Assembly: GCA_947095585.1 (NCBI GenBank)
Contig: OX352763.1
Span: 36,320,010-36,384,009, forward strand
DNA from: Nephrocerus scutellatus
Lineage: Eukaryota > Arthropoda > Insecta > Diptera > Pipunculidae
Direction of reading: 5' to 3'
Length of the DNA stretch: 64,000 nucleotides
Shown here: piece after piece, positions 1-10,739 of the stretch
Position numbering within the stretch: the first letter of the stretch is position 1
How the letters are laid out: each line of letters starts with the position of its first letter
The notes under the pieces: model-generated
Told to the model about the DNA's origin: nothing
The model's database searches: none
Seen by the model: the letters and a program-made list of their open reading frames with translations, nothing else
Program-made: the position numbers and the translations under genes

Positions 1-224
1 GAGACACCAAACCTTCACTGTACCCAGCAAATCGAAAGCGCTGTTAGTTTATTAAAAAAAGGTAAATGTCGGTTTCTTACAGTTCAATATTATATTATAT
101 TATTATAAAGACAGTGTAAGCTTAAAGCTCGAGACAGCCTTTTTGTTCAGATTTCGACGGCAACCTAAAACCGTAAAATTTTTATTGAACCTATAGAAGA
201 ACTTATAAATGCACTATATCTTGC

Positions 225-625
225 CAAACTTGACAGACTAAAGTAGGCTTTGTTGGCTTTATAGGCATATTTCCTGTATTCGATTCACCCGAGAAAGTTA
301 AAGGATTGCATTACTTTAATCCGCGGTACACTGTCTTAATTGCGAGACCAATATTGGATCTTCTGCTCATGCTGAGAGACGTGCCCACTATGAACTTGGT
401 TTTGTTCTCATTTATTAACAGCTCCAGATTTCGAGCTGCCCATTCGATCTGCATGAAAGCTTCCTGTACAGCTCTTGAGTTTCTACCAACGATGTCAATA
501 TCATCTGCGTAACCAAGTGTCAGATAAACAGATGTAAAGAATTGCTTTAATCAGAGTCTCGGATCACTGTCTCCAATGCTACGTTGGAGAAGACGCAGAC
601 CAGTCCCTCCCCTTTATAGGAGCAC
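225..625 (-). pseudogene. Family A (RTE-like) LINE reverse transcriptase fragment
   Basis: On the minus strand this reads as the palm region of an RTE-like reverse transcriptase: a YADD-like block reading YADDIDIVGRN, then an AFMQIEWAARNLELLINENKTK-type segment (shown here only as a description), then RRSNIGLAIKT and a KANKAYFSLS segment. The same order occurs in the copies at 4480-5590 and 58805-59420. Frames shift several times, so it is a dead fragment lacking endonuclease and C-terminus. The match is by my own comparison inside the window; RTE is inferred from motifs. Confidence 0.75.
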
Positions 626-639
626 GTTATAGATTTAGT

Positions 640-895
640 TTTGGCTTGATTTCTTTACTTGTCAACCGACTATGTAAGTCGTACCATTTTATTTGGAATG
701 CCAAATTCTCTCATGGCTTTATAAATATTACTCTGGATACTCGTATCATTGGAAATTATATCCATATGTCATATATCCACTTGTGTTGGTTGCCGAGGCA
801 CATAAACATTTCGGGTAATTGTATGGCTGACGAACTCGCCCAACAAGGAACAACACTACCCATCTTACCTGAATATGATTCTCTAGATTATTGAA
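640..895 (+). pseudogene. RNase H C-terminal fragment of an I/LOA-like LINE (family C-like)
   Basis: The frame ending at 894 carries LCWLPRHINISGNCMADELA followed by QQGTTLPILPE. This corresponds to the last part of the RNase H fold in I/LOA-like LINEs, normally written W-x-P-G-H ... GN-x-x-AD-x-LA; here the glycine before the histidine is an arginine. The catalytic first Asp and Glu lie upstream and are missing. Other RNase H copies sit at 31000-31505, 45340-46105 and 61690-62400 on the opposite strand. A short relic with no reverse transcriptase next to it. Confidence 0.65.
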
Positions 896-989
896 CCTCT
901 AGAAAATTTATTATCACATACCTATGTCTAAAAATGTGACAAGCTCTTGATTTGGTATGGGTTAGTTATGACTTAGCGTATGGAACTAT

Positions 990-1140
990 TGTGTGGGCGC
1001 TGTTGATCTAGTGGTTAGTGCATTGGACTTCTGAGCGGGGCGGTTCGTGGTTCTAATCCCAGAAAAACACAAAAAATCTTTTTCATTGTCCCAACTCTCG
1101 CAAATCTTTGAAAAAGTTCCGAGAAAGATTCTTTTCTTAT
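990..1140 (+). repeat. tRNA-derived SINE, head and partial body
   Basis: Begins GTGTGGGCGC, followed by an A-box-like GATCTAGTGGTTAGTGC and a B-box-like block GGTTCGTGGTTCTAATCCC at about 1042-1060, the internal RNA polymerase III promoter layout of a tRNA-derived SINE. The body that follows (TCCCAGAAAA..., CTCTCGCAAAT..., CCGAGAAAG) matches the longer minus-strand copy at 37480-37980. It is not a tRNA gene: the anticodon and acceptor stems cannot be closed convincingly. Confidence 0.6.
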
Positions 1141-1334
1141 CGTAAATATATAAAGGTTGGGCAATTTAAGAGTTTGTTTTTAAAAACGCTATTAAATGAA
1201 TGAATTAAATCTCCGATTTAATTATGAAAAACAATTTCGTTCATGTGGCTCTATCTGCTGGGCTTACAATAAGTCATAATTTAAGCCCTTTAAGAACTTT
1301 TTCGATCATTTCGGTGCCTATCTCGTAAATAACA

Positions 1335-1895
1335 GTCGTAATGTTATATTTTAAAGCTGGAATTATCCGCATAACATTTATCTTTACCGCTATCCCATAG
1401 GAAAACGTCCACCGGCGTCAAATCGTGTATCCGCGCAGGCCAATTGACATCTCCAAAACGGCTGATTATTCGGTTGGTAAATTTGGCGGGCAAGAGGTCG
1501 ATTGCCAGTCGGCTTGTATGGCATGTGGCGCAATTTTGTTAAAACTAATGGTCGTCCACATTCATGGCATCGATTTGAGGCCATAAAAAATTGGTCAGCT
1601 GGCTCTGTAACGGTCGCCATTGAAGGTAACGGCGTTTCCAGCAACGTTTTGGAAGACAAATGGGCCACCACTCCAAATTCAAACAAAATTGTCGTTTTTG
1701 GTTGATTGGCTTCTCTACGATTTCTGAATGAATATTCCGAACCCCAAATCGGGCAGTTCTGCTTTTTAAATAGCCCCCAAGATGTACTTTGTCTGAATAG
1801 ATTATTTTTCGACCAATATCGATGTTATGATCAAGCTGATCTATCGCCCACGCAGAGAACCTGATATTGAAGCGGATGGTCATTTGTTTGGTGTA
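1335..1895 (-). pseudogene. Tc1/mariner-superfamily transposase relic (antisense copy)
   Basis: Read on the minus strand this gives the middle and end of a mariner-like transposase: KIIYSDKVHLGGYL (region of the first catalytic Asp), NIHSEIVEKP, then after frame changes PQIDAMNVDD, a FGDVNWPARIHDLTPVD block with the third acidic residue, and FLW followed by KDKCYAD. The usual QQDGAT-type second motif is degraded. It abuts a plus-strand copy of a related element at about 1890, so the two lie head to head. The N-terminal DNA-binding part is absent. DDE chemistry is known for the family; this copy is clearly inactive. Confidence 0.8.
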
Positions 1896-2875
1896 CATAA
1901 TCGTCCTACCGAACGCACTATTCGGGATACCATCGGCAAACTTGAGAATAATTTTACATTATTGGATGATACTCGACCCATTAGACCACGTACAGCCCTA
2001 AACGAAGAGAATATTGCGGCTGTAAGTGAGAGTGAGTTGCCGAAAACCCGGAAGAATCGATTCGGCGCCGTTCTCAACAACTTGGCCTATCTTATGGCAC
2101 TACTTGGGTGATTGAACGCCGAGATCTTGGTTTGAGAGGCGTATAAAATACAACTAGTTCAAGAATTGAAGCCGGCCGACCTACCAAAGCGTAATATTTT
2201 CAGGCTCGCCGAAGATCCGTATTTTGGGACACGAATTTTGTTCAGCGATGAGGCCCATTTTTGGCTTAATGGATTCGTCAATAAGCAAAATTGCCATATT
2301 TGGGCTGAAGAGTAGCCCAAAGCCATTCACGAACTGCCATTACATCCATTGAAAATTACCGTGTTGGTGCGGCCTATGGGCTGGAGGAATCATCGGCCCA
2401 TATTTCTTCAAAGACGAGGCTGGCGCCAATGTAACAGTGAATGGCGAACGCTATCGCGCCATGATAAACGACTTTTTGATGCCGGAAATTGAAGCGCGTG
2501 ATCTCCACGACATTTGGTTCCAACAAGACGGCACTACATCTCATACAGCCCGTGACACAATGGATTTACTGTGTCCTCGTTTCGGACCGGTGGATTGGCC
2601 ACAAAGATCGTGTGATGTCACTCCTTTGGACTTTTTTTTTGTGTGGGGGTAAGTTAAGTCTAAATGTTTTGTGGATAAACCAGCTACGATTGATGCATTG
2701 CAAGTTAACATTACTCAAGTTATTGGCGAGATACCAACCGAAGTCCCTGAGCGAGTCATTCAAAATTGGTGTTTAGGGATGGGCGAATTACGGCGCAGTT
2801 GCGGCCAACATTTGAAAGAGATTTTCTTCCAAAAATAAATGTCATGAATGGTTCTAAACAAAAATAATAAAGATT
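1890..2875 (+). pseudogene. Tc1/mariner-superfamily transposase relic
   Basis: Reading order on the plus strand: RPTERTIRDTIGKLENNF then LLDDTRPIRPRTALNEENIA (helix-turn-helix region), after frame breaks a FSDEAHFWLNGF-like block at about 2235-2280 (first catalytic Asp), a TAITSI segment, VNGERYRAMINDFLMPEIEA at 2437-2500, WFQQDGTTSHTARDTMDLL (second Asp), and VTPLDFFFVWG (third acidic position) ending at about 2652. Downstream frames give the C-terminal helix region. Full transposases of this type are about 340-350 residues; this spans about that length but with several frameshifts and stops. Same superfamily as the relics at 1335-1895 and 48115-49235. Confidence 0.85.
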
Positions 2876-2879
2876 GCCC

Positions 2880-4430
2880 AATCAATTCGAAAAATTCAAT
2901 TAGCAATTTAGTGAAAGAGAAGTGTTTAAAAAATGCCTAACTTTCACGTCAATTGTGTTGGAAAAATCCAAAATTAATTGATAATTTAGAGCCATCACTT
3001 GAAATTACTTTTTTTAATAAACTGATCAAACTTTTGCTTATCATAGTGGCAATGACAATGTACATCAGCACAGTTTTAAACAAAAAACTGATGTTTCGGG
3101 CGATAAACATCCATAAATAAATGTTTATGTCTATATAGCAAGAAAGAACATCTGTGAGAACAAAATCCTATAAATTGAAGTGAAATGTGTGACATACCTA
3201 CTCATGAGACGTACTCGCATAATACATTTTTATCAAAACATCCGCAGTCACTATACCCACAGTAGATTCATAAAAAGATGATGGAATTTCCGTTGATCAA
3301 AGCGATCGTTCATCCTCTTTGATTTATAGTGATCCGGTCACGATTTAGGCGTAGACCGACGGATTCTTAATTCTAAAATATTTCTCCATTTGTATAGATA
3401 TGACAGAATCAGCTAATACAAAAATTAATTCAGTTTTATAACTTAGAACGACAGATTTGGACGTCAAATTGTAAAACCAGAAAAGAGCATGAAACTTTGT
3501 ACCTATGCTATTTCTTCTACATATGTCCAGCTACAAAGTGAAAACTAGAAAACATAACTGCAACACCAGAAGTGGCAATAAATAATATTTTAATCGTTAA
3601 AAAGCATTCGAAACATGACATCAGTATCTAAGCTCATAAATCAAACGAATTTGAATTAGTTTACTTAAGCTTTAGGTTGTCCACTTTTTATTTCCTTACA
3701 TTTTTCATATAAATCTTCTTGGAGTGCACTTCTCATTGTAAATGCAACCAAAAAAGAAAACAATAAAATTTATTTGGGAATCCCTGCTCATGGAGCTTTA
3801 TGTTGCATAGCTAAGCCCTAATCTTGAAGTGAAACTGGAACCTGCACGTGGGTGCGTGCGTGCATTAATGAGGACAGTTTTCCCGCGCAAGCAAATCAAA
3901 AATGACATGCAACGTTATCCGGGACAATATTTTGTGTGAACATGTGATAGATTTTTATGGCTTATTATTTTTAACTGACCGTCTAGCGTCTAGACACAAG
4001 CAGACAACGGACAACGTAACGAACAACGCGTGGCTAACTCACTACGATGGACGCGGCCAACATTGTAAGCTATCGCAACACAGCGAGGACTCCTCACCAA
4101 ATGTTCTGGTTAATCGCATTTCTTTGATTTATTTGGCGGTTTCTAGCTTGTGGCTGTTTTGGCAAAAGGCCATAAAGGAAATTTCATATAACTTTGCCTT
4201 TTTAATTGAATTAAATATAGAAATGTGATTTTATTATACCTCTTAATTCATAACATCAAATTGTGTGAATCAAATAGTAAGTTGGTATACTCGTATCATA
4301 CACTAATTGGACCGGTAATTCCGATGAAAGAATATCGTTAACTGTGATAGAAAGCTATGCTCTGCTTTGTTGAAGACACAAAGCACTCATTTAAATGAAG
4401 GAATCTCACCATAACTTCTTACAGCTGCTG
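2880..4430. other. Unassigned AT-rich stretch
   Basis: No gene, tRNA or convincing repeat seen. A plus-strand frame at 3902-4228 is open for 108 codons but shows no domain, and its composition looks like surrounding non-coding DNA. Confidence 0.5.
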
Positions 4431-4479
4431 GTCTACAATTTCTACACAAGAATCCGAGATTAGCAAAAAGCACTACAAC

Positions 4480-5590
4480 CTACAAGACAGGATAGCCCCA
4501 TACGCTAAAGTCATCATTGGTCCATACCAGTGTGGCTTCATCCCAGGCAAACCAACAACTGATCAGATTTACACCCTTAGGCAAGTGATGGAAAAATGTC
4601 TATAGTTTCAAAACTCACTACACCATCTTTTTATAGAATAGAATTCGACATCAATAAATAAACTGACACCATGACCAATCTTTTAAGCCAAGTAAAAATA
4701 TCCGGATCACTACAAAGCCCATTCAACATCTAGAACGGGCGCCGACAAGGGGATGAACTAACCTGCGTCCTATTTAACCTGGCGTTGGAGAAAGAGATCC
4801 GAGACTCCGCTGTTACGGCGAGAGGAACAATCCTCTATAAGTCCATTCAGATACTGGCATACGCAGACGATATTGCCATCGTTGGTAGAAACCAAAGAGC
4901 TATACAGGAAGCTTTCATCCAGATCGAGCAGGCGGCACGATTTCTGGGGCTGGACATAAATGAGAGCAAAACAAATTACATGGTGACTATGTCTGCAAGT
5001 AGAAGATCCAACATTGGTCTCTCAATTCAAATAGTGGAGCGCGAATTTGAAGTAGTGCAATCCTTTAACTATCTCGGGTCAACTGTAACAGCCGATAAGA
5101 GCATAGAACCTGAAATACGAGACGGTTGCTTAAAGCCAACAAAGCCTAGTACAGTCTGTCAAGACTCTTCAAATCCAGGAACTTAACCATAACATCCAAG
5201 CTGCTGATATATAAGACCAGTACTTAGCCGCGTTCGAGAGAAAAGTCTTACGGAGAATTGTTGGCCCCATATGTGAGGAAGGACGATTCCGGAGACTCTA
5301 TAATGATGAGATGTACGAGCGTTACCGCGATGTCGACGTTGTGAAAAAAATTAAGCTCGGTAGGCTCCGGGGCGCAGGACACATACCTCGCATTAGCATG
5401 GATCCTGCGGTAGGAGGAAGACGACAGCGAGGCCGGCGAAGCCTACGCTGGAAGGATGGCGTAGACCAGGACGCCCAGAGTTTATGGATGCCAAACTGGA
5501 TGACATAGGCTCGAAATCGGGACCGATGGAGAGAATTTTTGCGGGAGACCAGGACCGGACCCCGGTTTTAGAGCCAAATATGATGATGAT
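4480..5590 (+). pseudogene. Family A (RTE-like) LINE, 3' half
   Basis: A 5'-truncated RTE-like LINE. Upstream frames give IIGPYQCGFIPGKPTTDQIY followed by a TLRQVMEK block (finger/palm region), then RRQGDELTCVLFNLALEKEI, the catalytic YADD at 4860-4871 inside ILAYADDIAIVGRN, INESKTNYMV, FNYLGSTVTADKS, and after breaks the C-terminal ERKVLRRIVGPICEEG, YERYRDVDVVKKIKLGRLR and GRRSLRWKDGVDQDAQSLW. It ends GAGCCAAATATGATGATGAT at 5571-5590, the family's ATG-rich 3' tail. The catalytic YADD is intact but the frame is broken after about 5186, before the C-terminal part. The neighbouring antisense family B element begins about 50 bases further on, so the two are tail to tail. Confidence 0.85.
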
Positions 5591-5639
5591 ACTTTTAATT
5601 TGTTATTAGATTTTGTTATTACTATTAGATTATTATTAG

Positions 5640-8450
5640 AATGCACAAACTCATATGCCCGGAGGTAGTGTTCCTTTAAGGCGTTCTTCTTTCTTTCCTT
5701 TACTCCGCGGGGGAGCATAGGGCTTCTGCATACGCCCGCCAACGAACTTGATTTATCGCCTGGGGTTTCAAGAGACGCCACTCCCCTGGGATCTTGTTTC
5801 CTCTTCTCTTGTCATTATCCATGTCTTGTTAGGACGGCCAACTCGACGGCTTCCTTGTGGATTCCAGTCGAGCGCTATCTTCGTTTTCTGATGGTGATCG
5901 CGATTGCTTCCAGATGCGTTACTCTCCACAAGTCTTGATTTGTGATAATGTCCGGCCATCTTATTCTCAGTATCCGCCTTAAGCACATGTTGACGAAGAC
6001 TTGGAGGCGCGTCGCAATTGGCTCTGTCAATTTCCACATTTCGCAGCAATACTGAGTACAGTACGGAGAGAACGTTAGATTCCGGGAGATTTGCGATGAG
6101 TTCCAGATATTATGTAGCATGCTATAGGAGTGTCGCGCCTCGTTTACACGAGAGCACATATCCGAGTCAGCACCACCATTTTTTGACATCCAGCTGCCCA
6201 AATAACAAAACTTATCGACTTCCTCTATCTGATGTCCGTCAATCGGGAGATCACATGTTCCACTAGCGTTAACGCGAAGTAGTTTTGTTTTTGAGACGTT
6301 AATTTTTAAACCCACTTTGTTAGAGTGGAATTCTAGTGAGTTTAATTCTCGCTCCATGTCACCTAGCGATTGTTATAGGAGACAGATATCATCGGCATAG
6401 TCCAGATCTTCTAAGCGGTAAAAAACATTTCATGGCAAACCCGATGGAGTACGGGTTACTATTTTCATCACCCAGTCGATGACTTATGATGATGTTGTTG
6501 AGTTTTTCCGGAACACAATAGCTAGACAAAATCTGCCACATCATGTTTCGGCCCACGCTATCAAAAGCCCGTTTAAAATCTACAAAAACCATATACAGAA
6601 GAGAGCGATACTCAACTGACTGTTCAATGATTATACGCAGGGTGTTAATTTGATCAGTACAAGAACGGTTTGGTCGAAATCTTGCTTGCTCATTTCTCAA
6701 AATTGGCTCTAACGCATTCCGTAAGCGCCTAGCTATTATAGAGGAGATCACTTTGTTTATGGTGTTTAGCAGGGTAATTTCTCTCCAGTTTTCACAATTT
6801 CTCACCTCCTTTGGGAGTTTGAATATTAAGCCTTCTTTTAACGACGATGGAATGGTTTCGGATTCCCAGATACCTTGATATATCGTATGTAATGTTCGCG
6901 TAGTTAACTCGACGTTGGCTTGAAGGAGTTCTGCGTAGATGTTGTCATTGCCTGCTGCTATACCTGATTGCAGTGAACGAATTGTTGTCCTTATTTCATC
7001 CAACGAAGTAGTAGCGACGCTGATGTTAAGTAGTCTTTTAGGGTGCATATGTGGGTTGATGGACGTGCCTGGCGAAGTAAAATTCAAAACATTCTTAAAA
7101 TGTTCTGTCCAGCGGGTTCATTGTTGATCCTCCATAAGGATCAAAGAGCCGTCTATTGCCTTAACAGGGTAGTTGTTGTGGTATTTCTTGTTGGCGAGCT
7201 TACGAGCGAGTTGGTAGACTGTGCTGTATTGTCTACTATCAGCGGCTTGCTGTAATTGTGTTGCGATGTCGCTTAGCCAGGCCTGTTTGTCGTTTCTAGC
7301 TGAACGGCAGATCCCTATACTTCCGCGTTAATGCGTTTCGCTCGGCACCCGAGGCCGCGTTTTACTCTGCTTTGATGGATTGGCGTTCACGAATGGTGTT
7401 CCATGTGCTTTCTGATATCCATTTGTTCTAGTTTTGGCGGGATAACCTAAAATGTTTGAGGCTGCTTCCGTATACGCATTTACTGTTTTCTCCTATTTAG
7501 ACTCTAGTGTTTGGGGCTGTTTCTCAGAGAGTGACTGTTGTATGCGGGATACAAATTGCAGTTTCACATCTGGGTCTTTCATTGCTGCTACAGCTGGCTT
7601 TCTCGTTGTATGACTTCGTGTGGTTGAGCGGACCGCGACTGCCAACCTCAAGGTGGTGGTCGCTGTAGACGTCGGCTGCTCTTCCGGTTCTAACGTCCAG
7701 CAACGATGCTCGCCACTTGCGGCTTAAAGCGATGTGATCATTCTGGTTGTTGCACATGTGATCAGGACAGGACCAGGAGGCTTTGTGGATGTTTTTGTGG
7801 GAAAAAATTATGCCTCCAATGATAGGGTTGCGATCAGAACATAGATCAGCAAACCTTTCTCCGTTGTCATTCATAGAACCAAGGCCATGCTTTCCCTTGA
7901 CATGTTCCCAATCACTGTTGTCGCTGCTTACTTCTGGGTTAAGGTCGCCCACCATCCCTAGTTGATCTAATGAATTATTTAGACGCAAGTAAAATGTGTC
8001 TTTTTCTTCAGAGGTGGCTTGTTCCGTTGATGCGTAAATTTGAACAAACACGATCTGTCGAACAGCAGATTTAAATCTTGCATAATAATAATTCTATCGG
8101 ATATTGCTTGCCAGTCTTGTAACGATCTTCTCGCGACTTTCAAGAGTAGAAAGTAGTAGTAGAAATCCCACTCCATTTCTATTCTCCTGCAGGCTTACCC
8201 GAAAAAATTAGAAACTCGCCGGTAGATGTTCGTTTTTCCCCTACTCCAGGACATCTCACCTCACTAAGACCCAGAATCTCTAGATGGTATTTACGAAATT
8301 CTTTTGTTAATTGTGCAAGCGTTGTTGTCTTGACGAGCGTGCGAATGTTCCAATTTCCAAAAGGTGTCCTTTTCCGTGGTCTAAAGGTTATTGTTGATAA
8401 ATTCAATATGTATCCGAGGCTTGTATTAGTTTCAAGAATCAATTAATTCA
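5640..8450 (-). pseudogene. Family B LINE, nearly full-length antisense copy
   Basis: Read on the minus strand from 8442 downward it has the order of a complete APE-type LINE ORF2. Endonuclease: FGNWNIRTL, LEILGLSEVR (catalytic Glu), MVGDLNPEV (usual GDFN changed to GDLN), GKHGLGSMNDNGERFADLC, NQNDHIALSRKW and YSDHHLEV. Reverse transcriptase 7087-6389: AAGNDNIYAELLQAN, ETIPSSLKEGLIFKLPK, NEQARFRPNRSCTDQINTLR, VFVDFKRAFDSV, and YADD at 6399-6388. C-terminal part 6357-5700: VDKFCYLGSWMSKNGGADSD, RRILRIRWPD, ALDWNPQGSRRVGRPNKTW. At least one in-frame stop lies just after YADD and there are several frame shifts. Clade is not certain (I/Nimb-like or RTE-like). A 3' fragment of the same family lies at 56010-56330. 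Confidence 0.85.
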
Positions 8451-9400
8451 GTTGAGTGGTGATTGGCCAACCGCAACCTTAAAGGTGTTAAGGGTTATTA
8501 AAATTTTACCATGTATATTATGATCCGCTGCTTTAATTCTAAAAGAATATAATATTTTGAGTAGTAATTTAGTCACTTTTTTGTTTAATTGATCCATAGA
8601 GAACTTCTCATCGTTTGTTGAATTGATCTTTAAAAAATTTCTCATCGATGCGATTAGTGATCTGTTACTTCGTCAATTGTTATTTAATTCAGCTACATAA
8701 AAGAATATCTTTTAATTAAAATGAATAAATTTATCCAGAGTCTTGATTCTAAAATCTAAATAAATTCATTTCAAACTCAACCCACCCTACAGAAAGCAAC
8801 AATGTATCCATACATTCTAGAGGAAGCAATTATTTTAGAAAAAATTGGTTTCCCTTTTGTTCGAATCAAAACCAAATCAACGCTTTGCTCAGGCAGGTTT
8901 CATAAATTAATTAGATTTCAAGTCAAAAGTATCTGCACGAGCCAAGCACACACCCCACAGCCGACTGTTGGCATCTGTCATTAGTAGTCAGTCCGCATCA
9001 TCTTGCACTCATATTTGTGTAAAAAGAGGGAAACATCTTCACGCTTTTCTACGATAATCAATGGGCCCACATAAAACTCATATAATGATACAGAGGATCG
9101 CGGATATGCGGCGGCTGATATTATGGAAAACTCCCTAAATTTTTTCTTCTGAATAAAGTTGTCTGTCAGATTTTATTTTAGATATTTGATGTTTAACGGA
9201 TGCCGACTAATCCGCCGTAATGCACATCAATCATGAAGGGCAGAATAAGCCTTGTGCAAGAGTGTGCCGTCATTTTAGTGAATGTTCGAACCCCTTTATG
9301 ATGTGCCTTATAAAACGGGACCCGACCAAAAAGAAGTACACCCTCCACTCGAACAGTAATTAAAATGTAATTATCGTAAAGACGTTGATAAGTGAGCGAT
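8450..9400. other. Unassigned AT-rich stretch left of a candidate exon
   Basis: No transposon protein was seen here. If the candidate exon at 9525-9403 is real, this would be its downstream intron. Confidence 0.4.
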
Positions 9401-9402
9401 AC

Positions 9403-9525
9403 CTGCGAATGTGATTCCCATGTTCTGCGCATTGTCACGTGGCAGAGAAATTGTTGCGTAGGTTGTACCACGATCTGGAGCGAGGCCACTGTCTTCCGAT
9501 TGTGCGGGACTCATTGCGCGATCAA
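9403..9525 (-). CDS. Candidate host first coding exon (unrecognised protein)
   Basis: On the minus strand an acceptor TTTCGTTTTCAG ends at 9526; 11 bases later ATG at 9514-9512 opens 37 codons plus one base. The peptide begins MSPAQSEDSG and ends NMGITFA, then a donor G|GTATCG with GT at 9402-9401 (phase 1). Read through, the frame stays open 14 codons into the intron and then stops. Upstream is a 108-nt intron with a good donor, so this looks like the first coding exon of a spliced gene running leftwards out of the window. Composition is less AT-rich than the surroundings and no transposon motif is present. I do not recognise the protein; it is hydrophilic with no signal peptide. Not verified by transcript data. 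Confidence 0.55.
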
Positions 9526-9633
9526 CTGAAAACGAAATTGAAAAAGAAATACAGTATTAGAAGAGTTCATGTTTTAATAAATTAATATTTTAAAACAGCA
9601 ACTCATCACACGTTCAGACTGCCCTTGACTTAC
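9526..9633 (-). other. Candidate 108-nt 5'UTR intron
   Basis: On the minus strand it starts GTAAGTC at 9633, has a branch-point-like CTAAT and a pyrimidine-rich end TTTTTCAATTTCGTTTTCAG at 9526. Size and signals fit a short dipteran intron. It joins a non-coding exon ending at 9634 to the coding exon at 9525. Confidence 0.55.
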
Positions 9634-10120
9634 GCGCTTATACGCGCAAAATGTTTATTTGTTTTTTTGTTTCCATAATTTCAAATGCAAACATAAGCAT
9701 GCATACACACATGTATTTGTTGTTTTAGACAAAAAATAAAGAACAAAATTTGAGTATTGTGTTTTACAAAAAAACTACTTGCAGTACAGAACTTCCCTTG
9801 CTCAGCGACACACCCAATATACGAGTACAAACAAACAGACTTTCCGCTCGTATGTTCACACATTTTGAAATTTCAAAAACTCAAAAACTGTGTGAATCGC
9901 GCGGCGCAGATCATCATCTACGATTCCATTTCAGCGTAAACGTTTTGAATTTTTTGCCTGCCCGTTCGCTCGCAGTTTGATTGCATATGGTTTTGGTTAC
10001 GGCTCATCGCCTATACGCTGTCGGCTGTCGCAATCGTCGTCATTGCATCGTCTGGGGACTGTTTTGTTTACCTTAGCGTAGAGTAAAATAATATTTTCCT
10101 CAAACATGATGAGATACTTT
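9634..10120 (-). promoter_or_regulatory. Putative 5'UTR exon and promoter region
   Basis: On the minus strand this holds the putative non-coding exon ending at 9634 and, upstream, a less AT-rich, CpG-containing stretch at about 9895-10075 unlike the flanks. No confident TATA box was picked. This is inference from position relative to the candidate exon. Confidence 0.3.
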
Positions 10121-10184
10121 ACTCATATTGTGCTGTTTTCTCAAAAAATAAAAGTTTCAACCACAGACGATGATCAGTTGTATA

Positions 10185-10191
10185 TACATAC

Positions 10192-10230
<39 letters not shown>

Positions 10231-10735
10231 GAAGATAGACACCACGGCATTTTTAGTTGGTGTAGTTTTTAGTGACTCATAAGGCTTGGAACGAATAGAC
10301 AGATAGACGGATGAACGAATAAGTGGACTTACGGATAGGTGGATAGATGGAGATATGGATAGATGGACATATGGGTAGATATGATATGAAAAGATGGAGA
10401 TATGGATAGATGAAGATATGGATAAATGGAGATATGGATAGACAGATAGATGAATAAACAAATAGACTAATAGACGAATAAATGGGTATACTGACAGACA
10501 GTTCAACGGATAGACGTATAGACTACCAGACGAATATACGGAATGATATATAGGCGGTTAGACAGATGGATGTATAGATGGATTGACTGAAGACAAATAT
10601 AGGAATAGATGTATAGGCAGTGAGACAGATGAACATATAAACGGATAGACACATAGACTGACAAATGGATACCTGGATAGATGGATAGGCGGATTGACAT
10701 CTAGACGGATATACGGATAGAAAGATGAAAGATAC
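10185..10735. repeat. Degenerate GATA-like simple repeat with a (GA)n core
   Basis: Starts with GATAGATA and (GA)n at about 10190-10231, then after a short break runs about 430 bases of loosely tandem TAGATGGA, TAGACGGA and TATGGATA units. Long minus-strand frames rich in Ser, Ile, Tyr, Leu and His here are translations of the repeat, not genes. Confidence 0.85.
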
Positions 10736-10739
10736 ACGG

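Noticed and set aside
990..1065. tRNA gene
   Set aside because: A- and B-box-like motifs are present, but no cloverleaf can be closed, and the same head occurs in other dispersed copies with a body; it is a SINE.
3902..4228. 108-codon plus-strand frame
   Set aside because: No motif, signal or splice context; length is within chance for this much sequence.
5875..6357. Intact host gene of 160 codons on the minus strand
   Set aside because: It is the C-terminal part of the family B LINE, with YADD just upstream across a stop.
10174..10700. Minus-strand frames rich in Ser, Ile, Tyr, Leu
   Set aside because: They follow a degenerate GATA-like simple repeat and have no start, domain or conservation signal.
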